Below the pieces are notes generated by a model. It saw nothing but the letters and a program-made list of their open reading frames with translations, had not been told where the DNA came from and searched no databases. Positions 35,156 to 44,003 of a stretch of DNA of 64,000 nucleotides are shown piece by piece (positions within the stretch are counted from its first letter, which is position 1; each line of letters opens with the position of its first letter). Origin of the DNA: Piscibacillus sp052246295 (GTDB lineage Bacteria; Bacillota; Bacilli; Bacillales; Alkalibacillaceae); assembly GCA_052246295.1 (NCBI GenBank), contig JBQQCO010000001.1. One strand, 5' to 3'. A program made the position numbers and the translations under genes.

Positions 35156-36164
35156 ATTCCTGAATTCGTTCAACTTCAAATCCGTTTTCTTCTAAAATTG
35201 ATCCTATATGTGGTTCTAACGTTAAATGAAGAGCGCCAACAATGACAAAGTAAGTTTTTTCTTCACCTGATTCTAAAAACTCCTTTATTTGTTCTGTCAT
35301 ATTGTAATTTCGGTCGTCATTTAATGCCTTGAGATAAGCCTCTGCCTCTGGGTCACTCTCTTCGCCTTCAACGATTAACATATCTAATAATGCTTCTTTG
35401 TCACCTTGACTGTAAAGGTCCAACATTTTGTTTAATTCTTCTTCATACTGATCTTGGGCCGCCAACGTTTCTTCTAACATCTCGACTTGATAATCATCCG
35501 ATATCCCAGCAAAAACACCTAGCTGATCCTCAACTGTCTCTAATGCAATGACTTCTTTTTCATCTTCTTCAGCTTTATTTAAAAAGTGCATATCAACGCC
35601 ATCTGTGTACCCTAGTTCTTGAATTCTCATTTGTTCTAAAAGATTTGTTACCAACCAAGGCTTAAATTGATTTAACATATCCATAGTATATAAAGACCCT
35701 TGAAAGCTATCCTCTATTTGTTCATATGTTTCCTGTGAAACATGGTCTTTTAATGTCGTCCCATCAGAGTATTGACCTAGTTCAGTCATAATGCTCATCA
35801 TTTCACCCATATTAACATTATTCATATCAATTTCAGGCACCACGACATCTGATTCTTCGTAAGCCTGTTCAACGTGTTCTGACATTGGGAAAAAGTTATC
35901 AGGTGCAATGTGAATCGTGCCTAACATATACACCTTTGTTGGCCCTTCTTCTACCTTCCAAAGAAAACCTTCTGGACGATCCCCTGTTACTTCCTCGTCT
36001 TCCTCTTCTGCTATGCCTTCATCAATTTCTTCTCCTTCGCTGTCAACCTCTTCAGTTACCTCTTCTTCCGATTCTACATTCTCTTGTTCTTCTGGTTCTG
36101 TGTCAGTACAACCTGCGATTACTAAGATTCCTAATAATAAAATTAGCCAAATCAATTTTTTCAT
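35154..36164 (-). CDS. TraB/GumN family lipoprotein
   Basis: A 336-residue exported lipoprotein. The signal peptide ends at IAGC (Cys near residue 19); a Glu-rich linker of about 45 residues follows, then a TraB/GumN (Tiki-like) domain with YMLGTIHIAPDN near 82 and the second motif FVIVGALHLTLEPHIG near the C-terminus. Tiki-like proteins are metal-dependent proteases acting outside the membrane. The acidic linker suits a halophile. The ATG at 36164 is chosen since the signal peptide starts MKKLIWL; an upstream start eight codons away has no better site. Confidence 0.85.
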   Translation of the reverse strand: MKKLIWLILLLGILVIAGCTDTEPEEQENVESEEEVTEEVDSEGEEIDEGIAEEEDEEVTGDRPEGFLWKVEEGPTKVYMLGTIHIAPDNFFPMSEHVEQAYEESDVVVPEIDMNNVNMGEMMSIMTELGQYSDGTTLKDHVSQETYEQIEDSFQGSLYTMDMLNQFKPWLVTNLLEQMRIQELGYTDGVDMHFLNKAEEDEKEVIALETVEDQLGVFAGISDDYQVEMLEETLAAQDQYEEELNKMLDLYSQGDKEALLDMLIVEGEESDPEAEAYLKALNDDRNYNMTEQIKEFLESGEEKTYFVIVGALHLTLEPHIGSILEENGFEVERIQE

Positions 36165-36313
36165 AATTTTCACCGTCCTCTTTTCCAAATACTTACTATC
36201 ATCTTACCCATAATTAAACTTTTTTTCTATAATTATTTCAAAATAAAGATATCAACTAACTGATGTGTTAATATACTTGTATTAATAATCTATTAACTGA
36301 GAGTGTGAGGTAC

Positions 36314-36580
36314 ATGAGTATTGAAAAAAAGCCTAGTAAACTGGCTCAATCATTAATACTAACACCAATTAGACAGTTCATAGAATCCCGTCTGATATTG
36401 TCATCGAGCGTAATGACACTGTGGGTCTTAAACCTCCCTATGTCATCATTGCGAATCACGTCAATAACTGGGACCCTCTATTTCTTAACTGTTATATAGA
36501 TGAACCTGTTTGTTACATAGCTGGTGAACCTTTATTTAGACACCCATTACTTAAACACGTACTTAATTATGATACTTAAC
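36314..36580 (+). pseudogene. PlsC-like acyltransferase, 5' fragment with a frameshift
   Basis: From ATG 36314 (GTGAGG site) the frame reads MSIEKKPSKLAQSLILTPIRQ; a lost base near 36372 shifts the frame, after which HRIPSDIVIERND, then PPYVIIANHVNNWDPLFLN (the acyltransferase NHxxxxD motif) and CYIAGEPLFRHPLLKHVLNY follow. The sequence ends at a stop at 36578-36580 where a different gene begins. It is the first third of a 1-acyl-glycerol-3-phosphate acyltransferase-like gene. Confidence 0.75.
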
Positions 36581-36581
36581 G

Positions 36582-37241
36582 ATCACTGGCTTAGACATTG
36601 TGTTAACGCCTCTTGGAACTTTTGGTGCCAACCTTGCACAGTTATTAGTTGGGTTTCATTTTCTAATTGGTAGTTTATATGCAGTGGTTTTTCGACTCAT
36701 TTTAAATAAAGTTCAGCAAGCTGGTTTGAAACTAGAACATAGCCCTAATAACTTCTTGTTACAACGAATTGCAGGTTTTTCATTTGATTATATGATCACA
36801 GCATCCATCGCGGCAATTTCTATATACGCACTACGAGAATATATAGTTCCTGTATTACTAATCACAACGGTCGGTGGCCTACTTACGGTCTTGTACCTTG
36901 TTTGGATTGTACCGAGGATTTTTCCAAACGCTGCTCTTCCAAATACACTAGGATTTTTCGGCATGCAAACAGGGACGATTTCAACTGGAATGGCACTTGT
37001 CAAAGCCGTTGATCCTCATTTCAAGACAAATACAGCCGACAATTTAGTGATGGGGAGCGGAACGGCTTTATTATTCGGTTTTCCGTTGTTAATTTTACTT
37101 AATATCCCTGTTGTAGGTTACGTTCAGGACACACCAATGCTTTACTTTTATACGTTAGTTGGGTTCGTTCTGTACTTACTATTATTAGTTGGAGCCCTCT
37201 TATTTAGAACTAGAAACATAAATGTAGCCCGAAGCGAGTAA
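36582..37241 (+). pseudogene. Sodium:glutamate symporter-like protein, C-terminal fragment
   Basis: About 215 residues of a membrane carrier whose C-terminal half GFFGMQTGTISTGMALVKAV and PHFKTNTADNLVMGSG match the GltS-type sodium:glutamate symporters of Firmicutes (normally 400-460 residues). The N-terminal half is missing: the reading frame (TITGLDIVLTPLG) opens directly at the end of the plsC-like fragment without a ribosome binding site. The fragment is therefore unlikely to be made or to work. Confidence 0.7.
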
Positions 37242-37259
37242 ATCGCTCGGGCTTTTTTT
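37226..37259. terminator. Terminator between the GltS fragment and the SDR gene
   Basis: AGCCCGAAGCGA and TCGCTCGGGCT form a near-perfect stem followed by seven T; convergent genes share it. Confidence 0.85.
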
Positions 37260-38049
37260 ATAATGCCTTAACCATGCCTCCGTCGACAACTAGTGACTGT
37301 CCTGTTAAATATGTGTTTGCTTCGGACCCTAGAAAAACGGCAACTTTCGCAAACTCTTCTGGCGTGCCATAACGTCCCATCGGAATGGATGCTTTAGCCT
37401 GTTTTTCAACGTCTTCAACCGACACACCTAGCGCACTAGCTCTCGCCTCATCGAGCTCTGCCAAACGGTCTGTCCCAATTCGACCTGGCCCTAACGTATT
37501 AATGAGGATGTTATGTTCTCCAAATTCTTGTGACAAGCCTTTTGCTAGGCCCACAATCCCCGATCTAAACGTATTTGAAAGTAATAAATTATTGATTGTT
37601 TGCTTGATTGAAGATGATGCGAAATTAACGATTCTGCCAGATTGTTGCTTTTTCATATAAGGTAATACTTCTCTGATCGTTCGGATAAAGCTTAACAAGT
37701 TTAGCTCAAAAGCCTCCTGCCAATCTTGGTCATCGAACTTTTCAAAAGTGCCTGCTGGAGGCCCACCTGCATTATTGATAAGCACATCGACTCTCCCTGT
37801 TTGATCGACCACCTTCTTGAACAACGCTTTAATGTCTTCAGATTTGGTAATGTCACATACTTGATAAAAAACTTGAGCTTGTCCACTTTTCGACTGAATG
37901 TCATCTACAGCGTTTTTCAGCTCATTTTCACTACGACTCGAGATAAAAACTGTCGCTCCTTCTTTCGCGTACTCTAAAGCTGTTGCCTTTCCTAACCCTT
38001 TACTAGCCGCCATAACAACAACCGTTTTTCCTTTCAGTCCTAAATCCAT
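37258..38049 (-). CDS. SDR family oxidoreductase
   Basis: A 263-residue short-chain dehydrogenase. The cofactor motif is a variant AASKGLGKAT near residue 14, NNAGGPPAG near 92; at the usual catalytic Tyr position the sequence reads SSSIKQTINNLLLSNTFRSG, so the YxxxK Tyr is replaced. This is known in a subgroup of 3-oxoacyl-ACP reductase-like proteins whose role is unclear. The ATG follows AGGAGGG. Confidence 0.8.
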   Translation of the reverse strand: MDLGLKGKTVVVMAASKGLGKATALEYAKEGATVFISSRSENELKNAVDDIQSKSGQAQVFYQVCDITKSEDIKALFKKVVDQTGRVDVLINNAGGPPAGTFEKFDDQDWQEAFELNLLSFIRTIREVLPYMKKQQSGRIVNFASSSIKQTINNLLLSNTFRSGIVGLAKGLSQEFGEHNILINTLGPGRIGTDRLAELDEARASALGVSVEDVEKQAKASIPMGRYGTPEEFAKVAVFLGSEANTYLTGQSLVVDGGMVKAL

Positions 38050-38119
38050 CGCAATCCCTCCTAAATGACACTATAGTTCAGATTCGACAGATATAGATAT
38101 TATCCTGCTAAAGAGGTTG

Positions 38120-38167
38120 TCTAGTATTCAGGAAAATCTTCTAGTAAACCTTTAAAATTGTCTAGTA
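38120..38167. repeat. Short-period repeat, three TCTAGTA units
   Basis: TCTAGTA occurs at 38120, 38140 and 38161, i.e. spaced 20 and 21 bp, with partly conserved flanks (AAACCTTTAAAAT and AAAACTTTAACCT). It resembles the other 21-bp arrays but is small. Confidence 0.55.
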
Positions 38168-38201
38168 AAACTTTAACCTAATAATAGCGAGCACCCTTTC
38201 A

Positions 38202-38236
38202 GAAAAATAACCCGCCAATGCTTTACATTGACGGGT
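38202..38236 (-). terminator. Terminator of the DUF4870-like gene
   Basis: Minus strand ACCCGTCAATG and CATTGGCGGGT around TAAAG, then TATTTTT. Confidence 0.8.
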
Positions 38237-38248
38237 CACCCATACAGC

Positions 38249-38596
38249 TTATTTTAGTATTTCGAACTTCCCAACGAGCGGTAGTGGCTTTTTCTCTCCT
38301 TTGGCAGCATTGATAATTCCAATAATCCAAAGTATAAATACAAACAAGTTACCTAATGGAAGCACTAACAACCAACCGATAATAGGCACAACCGTTCCGA
38401 CAGTATTAATAATAATTGCCGTTAACAATAAAATTAGGCCTTGGTTGGCATGATACATCGCAAACTTGGAATCCTTCGCTGCTAATAAAGGGATAAAAAA
38501 GATAAAGTAGGCAACAATCCCCATTCCTTTATTGTCCTCAGCATCTTTGTCCGCATCTACCTCCTCGATGGTTTCCTTTACTTCTTCCTCGCTCAT
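38249..38596 (-). CDS. DUF4870-like membrane protein
   Basis: A 115-residue protein: an acidic cytoplasmic N-terminus of about 25 residues (EEVKETIEEVDADKDAEDNK), then three hydrophobic segments. YHANQGLILLL near residue 48 is typical of DUF4870/Tic20-like small membrane proteins. The acidic head is unusually long. The ATG follows GGGGAGGGG. Confidence 0.75.
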   Translation of the reverse strand: MSEEEVKETIEEVDADKDAEDNKGMGIVAYFIFFIPLLAAKDSKFAMYHANQGLILLLTAIIINTVGTVVPIIGWLLVLPLGNLFVFILWIIGIINAAKGEKKPLPLVGKFEILK

Positions 38597-38674
38597 ATAA
38601 TCCCCTCCCCATAATGCTACTTATTCAACCGTATGCTATTAATTGTGAGATTATGAGACTTTTTACTTAATATA

Positions 38675-38709
38675 AAAAGAACTTTTGCACTAATGGTGCA
38701 AAAGTTCCA
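38675..38709 (-). terminator. Terminator of the first DUF3231 gene
   Basis: GGAACTTTTGCAC and GTGCAAAAGTTC form a perfect stem followed by TTTTT on the minus strand. Confidence 0.85.
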
Positions 38710-38714
38710 ATAAG

Positions 38715-39713
38715 TTAATTTTTATGATCTGATTTCATCGTCTGTGGTGGCTCTTCCATCCATCCGTTATTAATCATAAGCTTGGCACCTTTATGTGCGT
38801 AGGTAAAAATGTCTTGCAACGTTTTTGTGATATCCTTAACCAGATCGTTACGTTGACTAAATGCAGTTCCAAGTGAGCTCCCACCAATCGCAAATCTACA
38901 AAATAACGATACACAGTACATCATGAGTTTATCAGAGAATGGGGTTGACGTTGAACTTGTGACATTACCACCTGAGGTTTGTGGCACATGGATATTACTC
39001 TCCAATAAAATATCCGAAACCGTTTTTATAACTTGTTTAGAGATGCCTACTCCTTCTTCAAAGTATCTCTTTGTATCTTTTTTACTAGCGACTTGAGAAA
39101 AGCCTAAAATTAACATCATTCCAATAACATTGGATTCTATTGTGTGAAATAAATGAGCCACTTCTACTGTATTTAATGGGCGTTTCTCTTTCATTGGGTT
39201 GAATCCACTTAAATAACTTGTGTCTTGGACAAACTCAACGGACTTTGGTATTTGAGTATAAGGCGAACGTGGCAAAAGACCCTTTTCAATTAAATACGTC
39301 GTACATCTCTCATAAGTTATTTGAGTAATGGACGTTAATTCTTGGAATAACTGCATGACATCCTGTCTATAAGCCATGTTTAAATTTAATGTATGCATTC
39401 CCATACTAATTTCCTTAAGTAAGCGCACAAACATAATGTCAAAACCATTGTCGTAAAGCTTGGGCGCACTAGGATAAACATCATCTTCAGTAAAACCAAC
39501 TGGAATTGCAGCCCCTTCTGCCATAAATATGTCTTTTATCTTCTGTTCATAAGGGGATATTTGTTCATATAAGTCCACCATTATCTCTTTTGATTGATGA
39601 TCGTCCGCATGTTCTATAAAATATTCCAACATTCTCAAAGTCATAGTCTTCTGCTGGTACGTTACCCATAAAACACCGATCTCAGATGATGATAATTTAG
39701 CTTGATCTGCCAT
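38715..39713 (-). CDS. DUF3231 family protein
   Basis: A 332-residue protein made of two similar helical halves (residues about 10-165 and 175-325), each resembling a ferritin-like four-helix bundle: the LWVTYQQKTMTLRMLEYFIEHADD segment opens the first. DUF3231 proteins are common in spore-forming Bacillaceae; their function is unknown. A paralogue is at 50796. It lies just downstream of ectABC but has its own ribosome binding site (GGGGGTAAC) and is separated by a terminator. Confidence 0.85.
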   Translation of the reverse strand: MADQAKLSSSEIGVLWVTYQQKTMTLRMLEYFIEHADDHQSKEIMVDLYEQISPYEQKIKDIFMAEGAAIPVGFTEDDVYPSAPKLYDNGFDIMFVRLLKEISMGMHTLNLNMAYRQDVMQLFQELTSITQITYERCTTYLIEKGLLPRSPYTQIPKSVEFVQDTSYLSGFNPMKEKRPLNTVEVAHLFHTIESNVIGMMLILGFSQVASKKDTKRYFEEGVGISKQVIKTVSDILLESNIHVPQTSGGNVTSSTSTPFSDKLMMYCVSLFCRFAIGGSSLGTAFSQRNDLVKDITKTLQDIFTYAHKGAKLMINNGWMEEPPQTMKSDHKN

Positions 39714-39769
39714 ATAGTTACCCCCGTTTCTTCTAATCCATAGTTTTTCAATAGGAGTAAATTTTATAC

Positions 39770-39803
39770 AAAAAAATAGCCCTGCTTAACGCAGAGCTAT
39801 TGG
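39770..39803 (-). terminator. Terminator of the ectoine operon
   Basis: Minus strand AATAGCTCTGC and GCAGGGCTATT form a stem followed by TTTTT. Confidence 0.85.
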
Positions 39804-39805
39804 TA

Positions 39806-40201
39806 TTATTCATCATCTACTGGGTAAACCCCGTTTTCATCATGAACTTCTTTACCAGAGATCGGAGGATTGAAGACACATACAAGGCGCATGTCTTCAC
39901 TACCACCGCGTAATAGGTGTTCGTCATGCTCGTCTAACGCATATAACGTACCTGGGGTAATTTTATAAACCTTACCATCTTTTAAAGTTTCCACTTCACC
40001 GTCTCCTTCTATACAGTAAACAGCTTCTAAGTGGTTTTGATACCAGATATGAGTTTCTGTACCAGCTTTAATGACTGTGTCATGAACTGAATACCCCATG
40101 TTATCTTTCTTAAGGATTAGACGACGGCTAACCCAATTACCATTCTCAGCTTGAACGTCTTGTTCAGTTCCGATAATATCATCTAGTTTTACGACTTTCA
40201 T
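39806..40201 (-). CDS. ectC: L-ectoine synthase
   Basis: A 131-residue cupin that closes N-gamma-acetyl-diaminobutyrate to ectoine, the last step of the pathway. MKVVKLDDIIGTEQDVQAEN and NWVSRRLILKKDNMGYSVHD are conserved; the metal-binding cupin motif is around HIWYQNHLEAVYCIEGDGEV near residue 51 with a second His-rich DEHDEHLLRGG near 92. The ATG follows GAAGGGGAG. Third gene of ectABC. Confidence 0.97.
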   Translation of the reverse strand: MKVVKLDDIIGTEQDVQAENGNWVSRRLILKKDNMGYSVHDTVIKAGTETHIWYQNHLEAVYCIEGDGEVETLKDGKVYKITPGTLYALDEHDEHLLRGGSEDMRLVCVFNPPISGKEVHDENGVYPVDDE

Positions 40202-40221
40202 TGGTTTCTCCCCTTCGATTC

Positions 40222-41496
40222 TTAGTTAGTTACTGGTTCTTTTACAACTACTTTGACGCTTTCTTCAATGATTTCTAACCCTTTTCTTAACGCATCCTCA
40301 TCAATGTTTACAGCTGGGAATAACTTAAATACTTCTCCGTCCATTCCTGCTGTTTCCATCACGAGACCACGCTCAAATGCTTCAGAAGTTACACGATCCG
40401 CTACTTCTCCACTTTCACATTCAATACCAACCATTAAGCCACGGCCTTTTACTTTACCGTTTAGCTCTGGGTATTCTTCAACAATTTTATTTAAATAATC
40501 AAGCGTGATTTTAGATTTTTCTTGGATTGACTCTTCAAAGCTAGAATCTTTCCAATAGTCTAATGCCGCTGACGCTGTAACAAACGCATGGTTGTTACCA
40601 CGGAATGTTCCGTTATGCTCACCAGGATTCCAGATATCTAAATCCGGGTGGAATAGTGTTACAGCAAACGGTACACCATAACCACTTAGTGATTTCGATA
40701 AGCAAATGATATCTGGTTTGATTCCAGCTTTCTCAAAGCTAAAGAAGGTACCAGTACGACCAATCCCTGCTTGTATATCATCTACAATAAGTAAAATATC
40801 ATGTTTGTCACATAGTTCTTCAACTTTCTTTAACCAGTCAAAGCGAGCAGCATTAATACCACCTTCACCTTGAACTGTCTCTACGATCATCGCTGCTGGT
40901 AGATCTACACCACTACCGTCATCTTCAAGATAGCGCTCTAGATAATCAATTGAATCTCTCTCATCAACGAATTGATCATAAGGCATAGTCACCGTGTGGT
41001 TTAAAGGAACTCCTGCTCCTTTACGTTTAGACGCATTACCTGTTACGGATAATGAACCAATCGTCATACCATGGAAGCCTCTTGTAAAGCTAATAATGTC
41101 TGTACGACCTGTCACTTTACGTGCTAGCTTCAATGCACTCTCTACTGCGTTTGTTCCTGTAGGTCCAGGGAACATCATTTTATAGTTAAGGTTACGTGGT
41201 TTTAAAATCACTTCATTGAACTTTTCGATAAACTCTGCTTTTGCAGTTGTCGCTTTGTCTAATGAGTGTGTAATACCATCGTCCATAATATATTGAATTA
41301 ATTTCTTTTTCATGTTCTCATCATTATGTCCATAGTTTAGAGCTCCGGCACCAGAGAAAAAGTCAATATACTCTTTCCCATCTTCATCAAATAACTGATG
41401 CCCTTTTGCTTTTGTGAATACCGTTGGGAAATCACGGCAATAACTGCGTACCTCGGATTCTAGTTTTTCAAAGATTTCCATATTTGTCTTAGACAT
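40222..41496 (-). CDS. ectB: Diaminobutyrate-2-oxoglutarate transaminase
   Basis: A 424-residue class III PLP aminotransferase that makes diaminobutyrate from aspartate semialdehyde. FFSGAGALNYGHN near residue 46, TGTNAVESALKLARKVTGR near 110, VDDIQAGIGRTG near 227 and the Schiff-base Lys in CLSKSLSGYGVP near 256. Length and order match EctB. It follows ectA by 46 nt and has an AAGGAGG site. Ectoine made here is the compatible solute of many halophilic Bacillaceae. Confidence 0.97.
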   Translation of the reverse strand: MSKTNMEIFEKLESEVRSYCRDFPTVFTKAKGHQLFDEDGKEYIDFFSGAGALNYGHNDENMKKKLIQYIMDDGITHSLDKATTAKAEFIEKFNEVILKPRNLNYKMMFPGPTGTNAVESALKLARKVTGRTDIISFTRGFHGMTIGSLSVTGNASKRKGAGVPLNHTVTMPYDQFVDERDSIDYLERYLEDDGSGVDLPAAMIVETVQGEGGINAARFDWLKKVEELCDKHDILLIVDDIQAGIGRTGTFFSFEKAGIKPDIICLSKSLSGYGVPFAVTLFHPDLDIWNPGEHNGTFRGNNHAFVTASAALDYWKDSSFEESIQEKSKITLDYLNKIVEEYPELNGKVKGRGLMVGIECESGEVADRVTSEAFERGLVMETAGMDGEVFKLFPAVNIDEDALRKGLEIIEESVKVVVKEPVTN

Positions 41497-41542
41497 TCTT
41501 TTCCTCCTTAAAATTTATAACTTAACCATCATATAAGCTGAA

Positions 41543-42064
41543 TTACTTTTTAACAGGTCCAATTCTGAATCGTAGCTCCTCTTCATGCTCATCTGATGGA
41601 AAGAGATCTTGAGAAAATAATTCTGAAACATCGCATTTTGTATTGTTTTTATCTGCAAATCCTTTAAATAGAGCTTCTGAAGCTTTATTAGAAGGTGTTA
41701 CAGTCGCTTCTAAGAATTTAACATCTTTACATACATCGCGATCAAAAATCTCTTGAAGCATACGTGAAGCAATACCTTTACCACGCTGCGATGAATCAAC
41801 GCCTACTTGCCAAATAAATAATACATCTTGTTTTTCTGGAGGTATAAACGCTGTTACAAACCCCACGACTTTCCCTTCTTCTTTTGCGACTACACAAGTC
41901 TCAGCAAAGTATTCACACATCATAATGTATTTGTAAGCTGAATTCTGATCTAACGTTGAGTTGCTTACTAAATCCCACATTCCCGCTCCATCTTCCAGAG
42001 TCGGTTCTTCTAGAGTAACAGTATCTAACGGTTTTAAAGTTGCTGTTGCGTTTTGATTACTGAT
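41543..42064 (-). CDS. ectA: Diaminobutyrate acetyltransferase, apparent non-AUG start
   Basis: A GNAT acetyltransferase that acetylates diaminobutyrate. From ATG 41980 the protein is 145 residues (NSAYKYIMMCEYFAETCVVA, VGVDSSQRGKGIASRML), but the family N-terminus VTLEEPTLEDGAGMWDLV continues in frame upstream. In that frame a TGA stands upstream of AAGGAG and no ATG, GTG or TTG occurs; an ATC at 42064 sits 9 nt after AAGGAG and would give 173 residues, the normal length. The sigma-A-like promoter at 42111-42139 also lies just above this site. Either initiation is at AUC, or the sequence has an error, or a shortened protein is made from 41980 (GGAGCGGGA before it). Confidence 0.85.
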   Translation of the reverse strand: MSNQNATATLKPLDTVTLEEPTLEDGAGMWDLVSNSTLDQNSAYKYIMMCEYFAETCVVAKEEGKVVGFVTAFIPPEKQDVLFIWQVGVDSSQRGKGIASRMLQEIFDRDVCKDVKFLEATVTPSNKASEALFKGFADKNNTKCDVSELFSQDLFPSDEHEEELRFRIGPVKK

Positions 42065-42110
42065 AAGTAAGTTCTCCTTTCACAAACGTTTTTTAAACTT
42101 ACATTTATTT

Positions 42111-42139
42111 ATAATAAGGGGGGCGAAATTTTTTCTCAA
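42111..42139 (-). promoter_or_regulatory. Putative sigma-A promoter of ectABC
   Basis: Minus strand TTGAGA (42134-42139), 17-bp spacer, TATTAT (42111-42116). The start site would fall near 42104, leaving a leader of about 40 nt before ectA. A sigma-B type GTTT-N-GGGTAT promoter was looked for and not found. Confidence 0.55.
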
Positions 42140-42263
42140 TTCAGTTAAAACGTAATTATTCATCATTGATATGTATAAAGAGTGGAAAAACATGGCTTAG
42201 TATAAGGGTCCTTAAAAATACTTATGAATTATTAAGTTTTCTCTTAAATATTAAAAATTTACT

Positions 42264-42290
42264 TTAGAATGTAAATTTATTACATTCTAA
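42264..42290. promoter_or_regulatory. Perfect 27-bp palindrome upstream of ectABC
   Basis: TTAGAATGTAA and TTACATTCTAA are perfect 11-bp inverted repeats with a 5-bp ATTTA centre. It has no T-run and lies about 125 bp upstream of the promoter. The size and AT-rich dyad are like MarR-type operators. It could also belong to a lost divergent gene. Confidence 0.55.
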
Positions 42291-42341
42291 GAACGCTCGT
42301 TCGACAGAATACAACTAAGAAAACGGTAAGTGGGAAAAATT

Positions 42342-42475
42342 ATAGGACATCAGAAAATGTTTATGAGACATTTGGGCCAAAGATAAGGAATCGAATTTTG
42401 TCGAAAATGGGTATCCGAATTAATTTATGAGACATTCCAGTGAAAAAATGAGACATTCCTCCTAAAAACAACCCC
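42342..42475. repeat. 21-bp period array D (ATGAGACATT units), related to the array at 62109
   Basis: ATRGGACAT/ATGAGACATT words start at 42342, 42363, 42427 and 42448 (steps 21, 64, 21). Between them lies AAGGAATCGAATTTTGTCG followed by AAAATGG. The same block, including the 64-bp step, recurs at 62127-62200. It follows the end of the ABC binding protein fragment gene. Confidence 0.8.
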
Positions 42476-42503
42476 ACCACGACAAAGTGGCAGGGTTTCA
42501 CCA

Positions 42504-43275
42504 TCATATTTTAGACCAATGCCTAGGATCGACACTTGTATCAGCGAACTCAAGCGACGTTCTGTAGGGAACAAAATTGACGTAACGATTAACGGCGTAG
42601 AGCTGGTCAGGACTAAATAAAAATAAGCCCAACGCTTCATCGAACACGTAACGGTCCAGGTCTTTTGCTCGCTCTAAAAATTTATCCGCAACGGTTTCCC
42701 TTTCGAACAATTGGTAAAGCTCATTGAACTTTGGTATCTCAGGTCCGACGCGATAAGCACCATCTACCCCAAACAATTCTCGATGGTAGAAAGCAGGTGT
42801 CCCTTCAAAAAATAACGTTCCAATGTTGATGATGAATAAATCATATTGAGGGTTTAACTTTTTCTCTGCTAAAATATGTCGCCATTTTGACTGTTGATTA
42901 TTTAGTATGATATCTGCATTAACGTTGATTCCTAATGTTTTTTGTAATTGAGTCATTAGTAAATAACCAATGTCAGTCAGGTTCTCAAATACGGCTATAT
43001 GATATGTTGAACTCATATTCCAACCAGATTGCCTTAAATATTGCCTAGCAAGTAAAGAGTTATATTCATAAGATTTAAGTCCTTCAGGAAAATCAAATTG
43101 CCCAAGGTGGCGTTAATGCAGGCACCTTATTTCCATAACCTAATAACCCTTTGTGAATCAGTTCATTCCGATCTATCGCATAATTTAGTGCTAACCTTAA
43201 ATTTTGATCACGGTTAATCGATTTGTAGCGGTTAAATATACCTGTTATATAGTGATTCGGATATAGAAACATTAA
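42504..43275 (-). pseudogene. Family 5 (oligopeptide/SgrR-type) solute-binding protein, truncated and frameshifted
   Basis: Only the C-terminal half is left. Reading inwards from about 43270: YITGIFNRYKSINRDQNLRL and ALNYAIDRNELIHKGLLGYG (the family 5 ALxYAIDRxxLI signature), then a frameshift near 43097 after TPPWA, then FDFPEGLKSYEYNSLL and the rest to the stop at 42504. The 5' half, where SgrR-like proteins carry a helix-turn-helix domain, is missing: the sequence joins a MerR-type gene on the other strand. Confidence 0.8.
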
Positions 43276-44003
43276 AATGGCTAAAAGATCAAGTTGATGT
43301 CCATGGCATGAAAATAAGCGAGGCTGTGCGATTACTTGAGGATAAGACAATAAGTCAAGAAAACACAAACAAATCCAATAATTATGAGACTATTGCTGAA
43401 CAACTGTATTATGAATTAATGAACTATAATACTTCAAAGGCGAATGCCACTATAGATTTCGCGTTCTCGTTATATAGATTTGAAGATGTCTTCCACTCCA
43501 TTTTAGTGCCAGTTCTTTATCGGGTTGGGGATGAATGGGAAAACAACCAAATCTCTGTTGCACAAGAACACTTTGCTTCTCAACTCATTATGCAACGGTG
43601 CACACAATTCCTGAGGGTGTTACCTGTAAATGAAGAGTCACCTAAAGCTGTCGCACTTTGCCCGGAAGGAGAATTGCATCAAATTGGCCTCTTACTCTTT
43701 TCTTTATTTTTAAGGAATAAAGGAATGGAGGTTATTTATCTAGGTGCGAATACACCTTTAAAAGGACTAGATGAAATTGTTTACTCCAATGATGTCACAC
43801 TTGTTGCTATTTCTTTTTCCCATCCAAAGCATAAGTTACTTTTAGAAAAATGCGTAGATAACTTAACAGCCCAACATTCGGACTTAGAAGTTATAGTAGG
43901 TGGTCGAGGAGCAGATTATCTAGAGAATCGTTCAACTATAACAAATCTAAACCAAAAAGATTGGGATGAGTGGTATCAATCATTTATTCAAAACCATAAA
44001 TAA
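43258..44003 (+). pseudogene. MerR-family regulator with B12-binding domain, N-terminal truncation
   Basis: The reading frame begins inside the MerR DNA-binding domain (DIETLKWLKDQVDVHGMKIS corresponds to its C-terminal part) and continues into a complete B12-binding-type domain: a helical cap (about 50-140, IDFAFSLYRFEDVFHSILVP) and a Rossmann part with KAVALCPEGELHQIGLLLFS and VIVGGRGA. The usual DxHxxG cobalamin motif is replaced by EGELHQIG, which keeps the His. The first half of the helix-turn-helix is gone, so DNA binding is lost. A start at ATG 43308 without a good ribosome binding site would give 231 residues. Confidence 0.75.
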
